Notes: a model not told the origin generated them from the sequence alone. A stretch of DNA of 64,000 nucleotides from Mytilus edulis (GCF_963676685.1 NC_092355.1:77033176-77097175); one strand, 5' to 3'. Positions 33,501-43,570 are shown, numbered from the stretch's first letter. Numbers and translations: made by a program.

Positions 33501-36500
33501 GTAAAAAACTATCATTAGAGGTGAGTTGTTGTCCACTATTAGAACTGCTACAGCTATACGTTTAAGGGTGTCGGCAGCACCATTCTGTAAAAAACTATCA
33601 TTAGAGGTAAGTTGTTGTCCACTTTTAGAACTGCTACAGCCAAACGTCTGAGGGCGTCGGCAGCACCATTCTGTAAAAAACTATCATTAGAGGTAAGTTG
33701 TTGTCCACTATTAGAACTGCTACAGCTATACTTCTGAGAGCGTCTGCAGCACCATTCTGTAAAAAAACTGTCATTAGAGGTAAGTTGTTGTCCACTATTA
33801 GAACTGCTACAGCCAAACGTTTGAGGGCGTCGGCAGCACCGTTTTGTAAAAAACTATCATTAGAGGTGAGTTGTTGTCCACTATTAGAACTGCTACAGCC
33901 AAACGTCTGAGGGCGTCGGCAGCACCATTCCGTAAAAAACTATCATTAGAGGTAAGTTGTTGTCAACTATTAGAACGGCTACAGCCAAACGTTTGAGAGT
34001 TTGGCAGCACTGTTCTGTAAGAAGCTGTTATTAGAGGTGAGCTGCCATTCTGTGGTTTTTGGAAAATGATGCAGTCATTGTTCCATTACTGGCGACCTGA
34101 ACTTCATTACATTTCTCTGCCTACCGCGCTTGGTTTCGTATTTACTATTTTCTATACAAACTGGAATTTGCTTGTGTTATCATTATGCATGAGAGGTCAT
34201 CGTGTAGTAATCAGTCAGGAACCAGTTTACAAACTAACTGGTTTCTGCTTGTATTCCACTACACTCGAACAAAGTGTTGTAGTTTTACGGGAACCAGTTT
34301 AGAATTTGTAAACTACAAAACGTAATCGGGTATTGTTCATTCCGTTTTGGTGTTTTATACCGACTTTTATGGTTTGAATAACCTTAAGACCCTTCAAACA
34401 TTAATATGATAGGTATATTAAAGACTGTTTTACAAAATGATGGAACTGTTTTGCTTTCAAAGTCGTACTATAGTGATATCTGTTATGTACGGATTTCCAC
34501 TCTCACCGGTTAATTTCTTCTTTTACACGTGCTTTTGAAACTTTCTGTTTAAACATCGCAAGTTTTAAAATTGTTTTTTGAGTGAATTTAACTTATTTTA
34601 ACAATCATGAAGCGTTCCAGAATCATTTTCAAGCAGTTTCTTCTTCTCTTTGATGATGGAAAATAGGTTTTTCTCAAGAAAATACCGCAAACGATCGCAG
34701 AGGAATTGAGACGTACAAGTTAAGTCGGCACCTGGTTAAATTGGCATCTAGTCAAATCGGCACCTATTTGACGTCAATTCGGCATCCAATAATATTTGTT
34801 ATAATATTTTCTATTCAATTAATTAATAACTGTTACCAAGTACATAGTGAATATGTTGTTGTGTATTTAGGTAAACAACGAAACCAAAGTGAAATTATGT
34901 TGTTGTGTATAAAGGTAAACAACGAAGCCCTTACCCAAGCTGTTGTTTTAACAATTAGACAATTATTAAAATAAAATGGAAAACTGTGAGTCCCTTTCAA
35001 TAAATCAAACTTTCATGCCAAATAATAAGCAAATTTAAGGTGTTTTTTTCAGTAAAGTTTAAAAAGCATTAAACAAACAATCCTGTAAAATGCTCAACTG
35101 GTTTAAATAATGCATAAAAATATCCAATATCTCATTTATTAGTCCAAATAATTATGACGTCTGGCAAGGCTATTTTATTTTTTTTCTGTGATGTCTTCCT
35201 ACGAAGTTCGTAGGAAGGCTTCGTAGGAAGGCGTCCCAGAAAAAAATTAACATAGCCTTGCGGTCATAGAAAGGTGTCCCAGAATAAAATTTAAAAAGCC
35301 TTGCCAGACGTAATAATTATTTTGACTACTCATATATATATCATTAAAAATACACCAAAAAAGTCATTAAGTTGAGAAAAATAAATATATACAAAATGTA
35401 CATGAACACCCAAAAATGTGAAAGTTAGTATTTAACTCTTTTTGCTTAAATACTGAAAAAAATTCTGGCAACCCCTTACTTATTTTTACTCTTTTTGCTT
35501 AAAATACTGTTCAAATTTATATTTAACATGGGTGACGAATTGACTATATCAGGTGTCGATTTAACCAGGTGCTGATTTGTCCAGGTGCCGGTTTGACTAG
35601 GATTCTTTGACAAGTGTTTGAAATTACCTGAGTTTCATTAGACCTTTGATAACAGTAACAAAAAGATTATTTACTTAATATTTTGTGGGAGAAGGGGGTT
35701 CAGACTATGTGGTATCAGGTCTATTCGTGCCCAATACACGTTCGCACCCTACACGTTCGCACCTCGCACGTTCGCACCCAAGGTCTGTCTGCACTCTACT
35801 CATTCGTGCCCAATTTTAATTCAAATTCAAGTTGAATAATTGGAAAATCATGATTGTTGTTTTAAATTGCTTTGGTGTAAATACTGAATGTATTTATAGC
35901 TTGGTATGAGTAAAACATTGAAGATTTTAAAGGAAAAACACAAAAGATAATTGTTTTTAACAGCTTGGTCCCTTTGATCTGAAACAACAAAACAATAAAA
36001 TATAGGAACCAAAATATAGCAATCCACTATTATAACCAAAACATGATAAAATCTATTCAACACACAGAAAAAAACATAGTCAGAATCTCACTTCATTTTG
36101 AAAGAAGTCAATGAAACAAAGTTATAGCAATACACTAACCAAAACATGATTAAGAGTTATTCAACACAAAATAAAACGTTGACAAAATACCACTTTATTT
36201 AGAAAGGATTATTATAATTTTTAACAATACGCTATCTAAAACATGATTAAGATTTATTCAACACAAAAAAAAATGCTGTCTCACTTTATTTTGAGACAAT
36301 GACAACAATTATACTTATTAGAAAACACTTGCTTACAGAGTTATTAAACACAAAACCAATTAAGATTGGGTGCGAACATGTAGGGTGTGAAAGTGAAAGG
36401 GGCGAACATGAGTGGGCGCGAACGGACCCGGATTCAGACTATGTACCAGTGAGAAATATACAATAAAATTGAGAATGGAAATGGGGAATGTGTCAAAGAG

Positions 36501-39500
36501 ACAACAAAGCCTTTCTACAGTATTTATTTGTACAATTCAGGTAGTCTTGACCTATTCATTTGTCTTAAAAAAAACAGCCAGTTGTCACCTTCACTTCACA
36601 CACACACACATATACGAATATCAATTATATGCTTACGAGACATGTTGCATTGTTAAACTAATTACGGTATGTGAAAATCAAGACTTGCATAAAAACTATC
36701 CCAATATTAGAGACAGTGGCGTCATTTTTCTTCAGAGCTTTCAGCTCTTTGATTGTACTGGTGGGACTAACACATGAGACGATTAGGCTCACCATTCCTT
36801 AAATATTTAATTGGGTTACACATGTGTTTTTTGTGTGTAGAATTATAATGTTCAAGCTCTATTTGTAAAGTTAATATTAATTAATAATTATGATTAATAG
36901 ATAAGTAAGAAATTTCAACTCCTGTTTAATTAATAAGGTTAGGGTGCTTTGGAGGAGGCATGGAGATTTTTTCAGACCAGTCGCCAATTGATTTGAATTT
37001 AAAATGAAGTTTGGATTTGCCCAGATCTAATTTCCCATTTCTGTCTGTTAAATATTTTTTACCTGTTTTATGTATATGTATAATGTTTTTAAAAGTGTAG
37101 AAATATTAATGTGTGTATTGCAGTTAGGGGGCAAGAATCCAGCTGTGATATTCAACGATGCAGATTTAGACAAATGTATTCCTACAACAGTCAGGTTAGT
37201 ACCCCATCAAAACTTGTATGGTTGATGATAAATGAAGATCCATTGGTTAATAACATAAAGTTAATAGATAGTTGAATAAATAGATATAGGAAGATGTGGT
37301 ATGAGTGCCAATGAGACAACTCTCAATCCAAGTCACAATCTATAAAAGTAAACCATTACAGGTCAATGTAAGGCCTTCAACATGGAGCCTTGGCTCACAC
37401 CTAACAACAAGCTATAAAAGACCCCAAAATTACTAGTGTAAAACCATTCAAACGGGAAAACCAACGGTCTAATAGAATAGCAAAATTAAGAGATAAAACA
37501 TGAATCTCTGTGATACTCAAGCAGATTTCACTCACATCAATTTCACATGAATTTAATTTTCACCTCAAACAAGCTTATACAGGTATACTTGAAACTCACA
37601 TGAAATCAATCACATGATTTTTTTTTCACATGAAATTCACATAAATTTTTAAAATAAAGTAATTGAAATAACATCTAAATTTTCACCTGACTAGTAATTT
37701 TTTTGGCTTTGATGTATGATATATGCTTTCTATTTTAACAGATCAAGTTTTATAAACCAGGGAGAAATCTGTTTGTGTACCAGTAGAATTTATGTACAGA
37801 GAGAACTGTATCCCAGATTCCTGGAGAGATTCTCTGAAGAAACCAGGTACAATAGAGGTGAATGAAGGTGACTGAGAACATAACATTCTGGAGGCAGATC
37901 CAGGTTTTTTTTCTTGGGGTTGGAACCCCATTTTTGTTTGACAGCTAATGTGGTTGTATGGGAACCTCCTTTGTAGAAATGTCTTGATCCACACCTGCAC
38001 CCCAATAATATATCTGTAAATTATAAAGTACTTCTAATAAAATTGAGAAAGGAAATGGGGAATGTGTCAAAGCGACAACAACCTGACCATAGAGCAGACA
38101 AAAACCAAAGGCCACCAATGGGTCTTCAATGTAGCGAGAAACTTCCGCACCCGTAGGCGTCCTTCAGCTGACCCCTTAAAAAATATGTATACTAGTACAG
38201 TGATAATGGATGTCATACTAAACTAAGCATAGCTCAACATTAACCCTTTGCTTGATGTCTGAGAAAAATATGGTTGGACAGGTAAATACCGAAGTCTGGT
38301 TGTCTGATTGGACAAAAGACATTACATACTCGTGTTATATATGAAAATGTAGAGAGCTTGAAATCCTAAGAAAAAAAACCCCAGAAAATTACTAGAAAGA
38401 AAAAAAAAATAACAAGGTGAACTTTATATATATATTTGTTATCTTTTTAAAAAATTGTTTACTATCAAAGTCCAATACTGATACTGAGCATTTATAGGTA
38501 TATTGCATTAGGCAGAAAACTTTACATTTATTATGGTTTAAAATTAACAGAGTATTAAAAGCAACAAATCTCTTTTTACTCTTTATTCAATATGCATGAG
38601 ATAAGTGATGCAAAAACCAACATGACCAATCAATAAGTCTTCTTTTACTCATGCAATCTAATTAAAACTAAATCCTTGAATTGCTCTTATTTTTGTATGT
38701 CGTGCATCAAGAGTAATTCAAGGGTTTCATTTCAATTAGATTGTTGCTCATTTATATTATGTTCTGAACACCATGCACCATTTTTGGCCAGTTGGATAAA
38801 GTCCTTCATCCTAGCTCCCTGAAACTTCATTGGAAGTTTGCACATATGTTGAAGTTGTGCACCTGTTATTATGGAATTGTTTGAGGATTTTTTCTCATTT
38901 TTTCAGACTTGACAACTTAGTAATTTTTTAGCAAAATTAATGAAACAAAGTACAGTGTAACATGTCTAATCCGACACACTAGGGTATTAGAAAAAAATGT
39001 TGGATGAAGCAGGGTGTCGGAATACTCAGGTTTTTCTACAAGGATAGACATGTTTTTGGATCATAATGTTTGAATACTCAGGTGTTGGATAAGCCAGGTT
39101 ACACTGTACATGTTTTGTGTAATCAACTCGTCCTACATTTTCTACCTAGTTTCCTGACACTCATGATCACAAGATGATTTCACACATTTTGAAAGTATTT
39201 TGTTTTTAGGAAATTTTACATTTACTTTTTCAAATATTTAAATGTTCATCCATTGTTGAAGAAACATTTTGCAGAAATGGCCATTTGAGATCTATTTTCA
39301 TAATTATGCAGGAAGCTAGTGGTTGGAGACCCTAAAGATGATAAGTCTATCCTAGGGGCATTGATCAGTAAAGAACATTTAGCAAAGGTTAAAGGTTATG
39401 TTGAAGTGGCTGAAAAAGAGGGGGCAACAATATTATGTGGAAAAGAGGATATGAATTTACATGATAAAAATAAACAGGTAGGCTATTTTAAAAGAATTTG

Positions 39501-42500
39501 ATATTCCCTGTGAAGAAAATTAGATTTTACTGTAAATTCAGAAATTATTGCGAGGTTTATTATTGGAAAAAATGTGACAGAGTTGTAAACGAAATAATTT
39601 AAACTCACATTTTGAAATATTTTATATGAATTAAACAGGATTTTTCTCAAAATCATAAAAATTAAAATAGCATGCAAGTCTAAAATGACAAAATCGCAAT
39701 AATAAAAGCACGCAATAATTTCTGAATTTACAGTAGTATAATCTCTAATCAATATTCTTAAATTTAAAAAAAAATTCTTAAGGGGGCTCCTGGGTATAAA
39801 TCAAATTTTTTGGGTTGATTTTTGTACCATATCATAAAGTAATAACTAATAGTGTAAAAAATAAAATTTGTAATGAAAAAATAAAGGTTTAATTTTTTGC
39901 TGACATTTTTGTACCCACGAGCCACATTAAATCAAAGATACATGTACTTGTTAGATTTGAGTTAATCTTTATTAAGCATTGACCTGAATTAATGTTCTTT
40001 AGGGGTAAATTGTTCATGGATGTCACATTCTATACATGATAGGGACAATTATCAAGATAAAGCCTAAATTCTTTAAACATAACAGAACATCCAATATAAG
40101 AAAATATTTTTTTACATTTTTTATGCAGAAGCATAATTGTAATTTGCTGGGTTACCATTTTTTGTGTAATTTGACTCAAAAGTTTTATTATAATAGCAAT
40201 GTCTAGTGTCACTTTGGTGAAAAGGTTTCAAACCCCCTTATGGAGCTACATATATAGTTAATGCATAGACTTTCAACTCCCCATATCAAAGTTTTCCTAG
40301 TTTTGGGACCATGTGCCCTTTTTTTCAAAATTCTTGACCAACATCTGGAAACCATAATGCTTTACAAATTTTTTATCTTTATTTTATTTTAGGGATATTT
40401 CATGCGACCTACGATAGTAACAGATGTATCTGACGACTCTCGTCTGATCAAGGAAGAAATATTTGGACCTGTCACCTGTGTGATGCCATTTGATACTGAG
40501 GAGGAAGTGATACGGAGAGCTAACGATGTCCAGTATGGTCTGTGTGCCACTGTGTGGACAACAAATGCTTCAGTATTACATAGAGTGTCTAGGGCATTAC
40601 AGGTAATATTACACCTTACACAAGAATGCTGGATTTTGTTTGGTTCTTAAGCTAGTATATTTTTGGCATTTTCTAACCTTTTTTCCTCACTTCAACATAT
40701 TTGCTTGTTTTTCACTACTGTCGGTGAATATGCCTCAGATTCAAATCTATGCTGTGGTATTGGCCATTTTAGATATTCTTTTACCCTAGTGTGCCTTTTC
40801 CCGCCCAAATTATTTGGAAACCTTTCTCACTTTATCTAGATAATAAGGACAACATGGTTAAGCACTATTTATAGAGTTAAACTGAAAACTGTATACAAAA
40901 ATATAAGACAACATGACTACATGGCACCAAACTTATGATATACATATAAAGTAGGGAAAAGACATCTATACAAAGGAACGATTTAATGATGGAATAACAA
41001 TGACATTGACACATATAGATACCATGACGTTGACACATATAGATACCATGACGTTGACACATATAGATACCATGACGTTGACACATATAGATACCATGAC
41101 GTTGACACATATAGATACCATGACGTTGACACATATAGATACCATGACGTTGACACATATAGATACCATGACGTTGACACATATAGATACCATGACGTTG
41201 ACACACATATAGATACCATGACGTTGACACATATAGATACCATGACGTTGACACATATAGATACCATGACGTTGACACACATATAGATACCATGACATTG
41301 ACACATATAGATACCATGACGTTGACACATATAGATACCATGACGTTGACACACATATAGATACCATGACGTTGACACATATAGATACCATGACATTGAC
41401 ACATATAGATACCATGACGTTGACACATATAGATACCATGACATTGACACATATAGATACCATGACATTGACACATATAGATACCATGACGTTGACACAT
41501 ATAGATACCATGACGTTGACACATATAGATACCATGACGTTGACACACATATAGATACCATGACATTGACACATATAGATACCATGACATTGACACATAT
41601 AGATACCATGACGTTGACACATATAGATACCATGACGTTGACACATATAGATACCATGACGTTGACACACATATAGATACCATGACGTTGACACATATAG
41701 ATACCATGACGTTGACACATATAGATACCATGACGTTGACACATATAGATACCATGACGTTGACACACATATAGATACCATGACATTGACACATATAGAT
41801 ACCATGACGTTGACACATATAGATACCATGACATTGACACACATATAGATACCATGACATTGACACATATAGATACCATGACGTTGACACATATAGATAC
41901 CATGACGTTGACACATATAGATACCATGACGTTGACACACATATAGATACCATGACATTGACACATATAGATACCATGACGTTGACACATATAGATACCA
42001 TGACGTTGACACATATAGATACCATGACGTTGACACATATAGATACCATGACGTTGACACACATATAGATACCATGACATTGACACATATAGATACCATG
42101 ACGTTGACACATATAGATACCATGACATTGACACATATAGATACCATGACGTTGACACATATAGATACCATGACGTTGACACACATATAGATACCATGAC
42201 GTTGACACATATAGATACCATGACGTTGACACATATAGATACCATGACGTTGACACATATAGATACCATGACGTTGACACACATATAGATACCATGACGT
42301 TGACACATATAGATACCATGACGTTGACACATATAGATACCATGACGTTGACACATATAGATACCATGACGTTGACACATATAGATACCATGACGTTGAC
42401 ACACATATAGATACCATGACGTTGACACATATAGATACCATGACGTTGACACATATAGATACCATGACGTTGACACATATAGATACCATGACGTTGACAC

Positions 42501-43570
42501 ATATAGATACCATGACGTTGACACATATAGATACCATGACGTTGACACATATAGATACCATGACGTTGACACATATAGATACCATGACGTTGACACATAT
42601 AGATACCATGATGTTGACACATATAGATACCATGACGTTGACACATATAGATACCATGACGTTGACACATATAGATACCATGATGTTGACACATATAGAT
42701 ACCATGACGTTGACACATATAGATACCATGACGTTGACACATATAGATACCATGACGTTGACACATATAGATACCATGACATTGACACATATAGATACCA
42801 TGACGTTGACACATATAGATACCATGACATTGACACATATAGATACCATGACGTTGACACACATATAGATACCATGACGTTGACACATATAGATACCATG
42901 ACGTTGACACACATATAGATACCATGACGTTGACACATATAGATACCATGACGTTGACACATATAGATACCATGACGTTGACACATATAGATACCATGAC
43001 GTTGACACATATAGATACCATGACGTTGACACACATATAGATACCATGACATTGACACATATAGATACCATGACGTTGACACACATATAGATACCATGAC
43101 GTTGACACATATAGATACCATGACGTTGACACACATATAGATACCATGACATTGACACATATAGATACCATGACGTTGACACATATAGATACCATGACGT
43201 TGACACATATAGATACCATGATGTTGACACATATATAGATACCATGACATTGACACATATAGATACCATGACGTTGACACATATAGATACCATGACGTTG
43301 ACACATATAGATACCATGACATTGACACATATAGATACCATGACATTGACACATATAGATACCATGACATTACAAAAAGACAGCACTGAATCACTGTTGT
43401 TATTTGATTTACTTTATTCCCAGGTTGGAACAGTATGGGCTAATTGTTGGCTAGTAAGAGATCTGAATATGCCTTTTGGTGGAATGAAGGATTCTGGGAT
43501 AGGAAGAGAAGGCACAACAGATTCCATGGAGTTCTTTATGGAACAAAAAACTGTTTGTGTTAAACTGTGA
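27337..43570 (+). CDS. ALDH8A1: ALDH8A1, 2-aminomuconic semialdehyde dehydrogenase (whole gene, nine exons)
   Basis: Cytosolic NAD-dependent aldehyde dehydrogenase of the kynurenine branch of tryptophan breakdown; it oxidises 2-aminomuconate semialdehyde and was earlier named retinal dehydrogenase 4. The exons are 27337-27524, 29006-29206, 30919-31130, 32582-32748, 37124-37194, 37742-37846, 39312-39477, 40393-40602 and 43424-43570. They sum to 1467 nt (488 residues plus stop), close to the 487 residues of the human protein, and every junction keeps phase with GT-AG. Key residues: Asn158 in SPWNLP, Lys181 in AKPSE, general base Glu256 in LELGGK (split over exons 4/5), nucleophile Cys290 in NQGEICLC, and the EEIFGPV motif. 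The start ATG at 27337 was chosen for length; 27355 is an alternative. Introns 3 and 4 contain amplified splice junctions. The 3' UTR is convergent with PRPF6. Confidence 0.96.
27525..29005 (+). other. ALDH8A1 intron 1
   Basis: 1481 bp with no exon visible. It contains the dispersed repeat at about 27985-28630. A 105-codon frame over the acceptor (28893-29210) is open only because the intron end happens to lack stops; coding begins at 29006. Confidence 0.85.
27985..28630 (+). repeat. Bivalve dispersed repeat with ~177 bp internal triplication
   Basis: It begins TTTTTATGCCCCACCTAATG, has GTCCGTCTGTGCGTCCG-type pyrimidine-rich sequence, then three ~177 bp units starting TCAGGTTAAAGTTTTTGGTC. 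It ends GTGGGGCATCCGTGTACTTT then GGACACATTCTTG. Minus-strand copies lie at about 48420-48690 and, decayed, at about 45675-45840. Confidence 0.75.
29006..29206 (+). CDS. ALDH8A1: ALDH8A1 exon 2
   Basis: The acceptor is TTAATTACAG. It encodes WSSTPVQERSR, ESHDQGKPIWLAKAVDIPRA and HNIRTFATSILHDTN. It ends in phase 2 before GTAAGG. The donor overlaps the left target duplication of the element at 29211. Confidence 0.95.
29211..29468. mobile_element. Diverged MITE inserted at the exon 2 splice donor
   Basis: The left end GGGAGCAACCATTTGATTTT matches the arm of the MITE at 13566. The right end, CAAATGGCTGATGACCT, is a degenerate inverted copy. TAA flanks both sides (29208-29210 and 29469-29471). 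The interior has several TATCCTGCCTTTTTT-type repeats. The left TAA provides donor positions +2 to +4, and the first G of the element is donor position +5. Confidence 0.6.
29780..29987. mobile_element. 208 bp MITE with TTAA target duplication
   Basis: The ends GGAGGTAGACCTAGGTTAAG and CCTAGGTCTACCACC are inverted, and the arm continues through GGGARATAACTCTT, about 38 bp in all. TTAA flanks both sides (29776-29779 and 29988-29991). It lies in ALDH8A1 intron 2 and fits a piggyBac-like site preference. Confidence 0.8.
30318..30793 (-). repeat. Retroelement 3'-tail repeat, family A, internally duplicated
   Basis: The plus strand starts AAAATTGAGAATGGATATG (the inverted 3' end of family A) and carries AGGCTCCTGACTTGGGACAG twice (about 30580 and 30730). 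A ~160 bp internal block is therefore duplicated. It lies just upstream of the duplicated exon 3 acceptor. Confidence 0.7.
30791..30876 (+). pseudogene. Decayed duplicate of the ALDH8A1 exon 3 acceptor and exon start
   Basis: TATTACTACAG then GTCATCAGTTATGGA, and ATTACACAATCAAACATCCA then GTGGG, repeat the true intron 2/exon 3 junction 101 bp upstream of it. The acceptor AG (30816-30817) is intact. The copy reads GACAGAGTTTGATGC where the real exon reads GATGGAGTTGATGC, so it meets an in-frame TGA in the normal phase. Use of this acceptor would truncate the protein. Confidence 0.9.
30919..31130 (+). CDS. ALDH8A1: ALDH8A1 exon 3
   Basis: Encodes HPVGVAGLISPWNLPLYLLT, KLAPAIAAGNTVVAKPSE and TSVTAWMLAKIFNEC, the Rossmann-fold NAD-binding part with Asn158 and Lys181. 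It ends in phase 1 before GTAAAT. The last 16 bases and the donor are amplified in the following intron. Confidence 0.96.
31117..31375 (+). repeat. 28 bp tandem array built from the exon 3 splice donor
   Basis: About nine units of the AATGAATGTGGTAAATATAC-AAATTTTC type start at the true exon end. Unit one contains the real exon 3 terminus and donor (GAATGTG|GTAAATA). Most later units keep GTG|GTAAAT; the last ones decay to GTGATAAATA. The exon sequence AAATCTTCAATG is near-identical to the unit junction AAATTTTCAATG, which explains how the repeat could start. Confidence 0.95.
31376..31660. other. AT-rich part of ALDH8A1 intron 3
   Basis: Simple AT-rich intronic sequence; nothing recognisable. 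Confidence 0.7.
31665..32540 (+). mobile_element. Retroelement family A: C-terminal coding relic plus long 3' tail
   Basis: A short broken frame (31709-31897) contains LIKKGYSYDTVVRSLKIAYF, which I associate with the C-terminus of a mollusc reverse-transcriptase repeat. It is followed without a break by the tail: CTGGAGCTGGCATGTCAGTT, TTGAGATCTCATAAACATG, GTCAGGAGCCTCTAGCC, GGACGCCGACGGGTGCGGGA, and the end CATTTCCATTCTCAATTTTA. The tail alone recurs in several minus-strand copies. This copy links that common repeat to its parent element. It ends 42 bp before exon 4. Confidence 0.7.
32582..32748 (+). CDS. ALDH8A1: ALDH8A1 exon 4
   Basis: The acceptor is ATTTAG. It encodes LPPGVVNLVFGVGPKAGEAI, HPDIPLVSFTGG and APFCKKLSLE. 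Its last codon (GAG, 32746-32748) is the catalytic general base Glu256. It ends in phase 0 before GTAAGT. Its last ~60 bases and the donor are the founder of the 86 bp array. Confidence 0.96.
32689..34047 (+). repeat. 86 bp tandem array built from the exon 4 end and its splice donor, 16 copies
   Basis: Each unit holds ACTGCTACAG, the last 53 coding bases of exon 4 (ending CATTAGAG) and the intron start GTAAGTTGTTGTCC. GAG|donor junctions fall after 32748, 32834, 32920, 33003, 33090, 33176, 33262, 33348, 33434, 33520, 33606, 33692, 33779, 33865, 33951 and 34036. Eleven read GTAAGT, three GTGAG, and two (33091, 33435) are mutated to ATGAGT. Because 86 is not divisible by three and TGA or TAA arises in most units, only copy one is coding. 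Small frames here on either strand are by-products. Confidence 0.98.
34716..35606. mobile_element. Inverted-repeat element with subterminal GGCACCTGG motifs
   Basis: The left end AAGTTAAGTCGGCACCTGG pairs with the right end CCAGGTGCCGGTTTGACT. Further GGCACC or GGTGYCGAT copies occur inside both ends (TCGGCACC at 34763, GGTGTCGATTT at 35551). It resembles the two elements with 10 bp duplications at 24574 and 35711, but I could not find a clean target duplication. A second inverted repeat (35141-35326) is nested inside. Confidence 0.6.
35141..35326. mobile_element. Nested ~186 bp MITE with an internal palindrome
   Basis: The ends AATAATTATGACGTCTGGCA and GCCAGACGTAATAATTATT are inverted, about 32 bp with the AAGGCT block. 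Inside is CTTCCTACGAAGTTCGTAGG and onward, a near-perfect palindrome with arms CTTCCTACGA/TCGTAGGAAG at about 35191-35213. The target duplication was not resolved. Confidence 0.7.
35711..36434. mobile_element. 724 bp MITE with 10 bp target duplication (Mutator-like)
   Basis: CAGACTATGT is duplicated at 35701-35710 and 36435-36444. The ends share inverted GTTCGYGCCCA-type sequence. ACGTTCGCACC is repeated just inside the left end (35743-35780), with the inverted form (GGTGCGAACATG, GGCGAACATG) inside the right end. The layout matches the element at 24574-25343 with a different motif. Confidence 0.8.
37124..37194 (+). CDS. ALDH8A1: ALDH8A1 exon 5
   Basis: The acceptor is TGTATTGCAG. It encodes LGGKNPAVIFNDADLDKCIP then TTV plus two bases of an Arg codon. 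It completes the active-site motif LELGGKNP begun in exon 4. The donor is GTTAGT. Confidence 0.95.
37272..37480 (-). repeat. Retroelement 3'-tail repeat, family B
   Basis: The plus strand reads AGATGTGGTATGAGTGCCAA then TGAGACAACTCTC, GGAGCCTTGGCTCACACC and CCATTCAAACGGGAAAACC, the inverse of the family B tail. It lies in ALDH8A1 intron 5. Confidence 0.75.
37742..37846 (+). CDS. ALDH8A1: ALDH8A1 exon 6
   Basis: Encodes SSFINQGEICLCTSRIYV and ELYPRFLERFSEET. The nucleophile is Cys290 in GEIC. The acceptor is TTTTAACAG, the donor GTACAA, and the exon is in phase 2 at both junctions. Confidence 0.96.
38036..38245 (-). repeat. Retroelement 3'-tail repeat, family A
   Basis: The plus strand starts AAAATTGAGAAAGGAAATGG, continues GGCCACCAATGGGTCTTCAA, and includes CCGCACCCGTAGGCGTCCTT. 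It is truncated relative to 51129-51640 but has the same 3' end. Confidence 0.75.
38953..39106. mobile_element. 154 bp MITE with TA duplication (Pogo/Tc1-like)
   Basis: The ends CAGTGTAACATGTCTAATCC and GGATAAGCCAGGTTACACTG are inverted. TA flanks both sides (38951-38952 and 39107-39108). An inverted, decayed relative occurs near 51745-51810 (TATTCCAACACCCTGCTTAA). Confidence 0.8.
39312..39477 (+). CDS. ALDH8A1: ALDH8A1 exon 7
   Basis: Encodes KLVVGDPKDDKSILGALISK, EHLAKVKGYVEVAEKEGATI and CGKEDMNLHDKNKQ. The acceptor is TTATGCAG and the donor GTAGGC. It ends in phase 0. Confidence 0.95.
39530..39733. mobile_element. 204 bp MITE with TA duplication, copy 2
   Basis: The ends CTGTAAATTCAGAAATTATT and AATAATTTCTGAATTTACAG are perfect inverted repeats of about 23 bp. 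TA flanks both sides (39528-39529 and 39734-39735). Its relative is at 18630-18773. It lies in ALDH8A1 intron 7. Confidence 0.85.
40393..40602 (+). CDS. ALDH8A1: ALDH8A1 exon 8
   Basis: Encodes GYFMRPTIVTDVSDDSRL, KEEIFGPVTCVMPFDTEEEV and NDVQYGLCATVW, ending LHRVSRALQ. It contains the NAD-contacting EEIFGPV motif. It has phase 0 at both ends; the acceptor is TTTTAG and the donor GTAATA. Confidence 0.96.
41000..43370. repeat. 24 bp satellite in ALDH8A1 intron 8, about 97 copies
   Basis: The unit is ATGACGTTGACACATATAGA then TACC (24 bp). A 26 bp variant has ACACACATATAG, and there are G/A alternation (GACGTTG or GACATTG) and rare ATGATG variants. The 26 bp units recur every 4-9 units, giving loose higher-order structure. 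The minus strand lacks stops in all frames, so frames of more than 800 codons appear; these are not genes. Intron 8 has nothing else of note. Confidence 0.98.
43424..43570 (+). CDS. ALDH8A1: ALDH8A1 exon 9 (terminal)
   Basis: The acceptor is TTATTCCCAG. It encodes VGTVWANCWLVRDLNMPFGG, MKDSGIGREGTTDSMEFF and EQKTVCVKL, then TGA at 43568-43570. This is the conserved ALDH8A1 C-terminus. Confidence 0.96.
   Translation, partial: VGTVWANCWLVRDLNMPFGGMKDSGIGREGTTDSMEFFMEQKTVCVKL

Larger units (their letters stand above)
34048..37123 (+). other. Remainder of ALDH8A1 intron 4
   Basis: Contains the inverted-repeat elements at 34716-35606 and 35711-36434 and a family A tail scrap at 36460-36512. 34048-34700 and 36513-37123 hold only a short CA run (36600) and otherwise nothing recognisable. 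Confidence 0.75.
37847..39311 (+). other. ALDH8A1 intron 6
   Basis: Contains a decayed GGCAGATCCAG-type element (about 37892-38005), a family A tail (38036-38245, minus) and a Pogo-like MITE (38953-39106). Short minus-strand frames at 37743-38005 are by-products. The rest is AT-rich with nothing further. Confidence 0.75.

Noticed and set aside
32951..33910. Short frames on both strands in the exon 4-derived array
   Set aside because: Fragments of the copied exon in shifted frames or antisense; only the first copy is coding.
40877..43394. Minus-strand open frames of over 800 codons (HGIYMCQR / VNVMVSIC repeats)
   Set aside because: By-products of the 24 bp satellite in ALDH8A1 intron 8; stop-free in all three minus frames.
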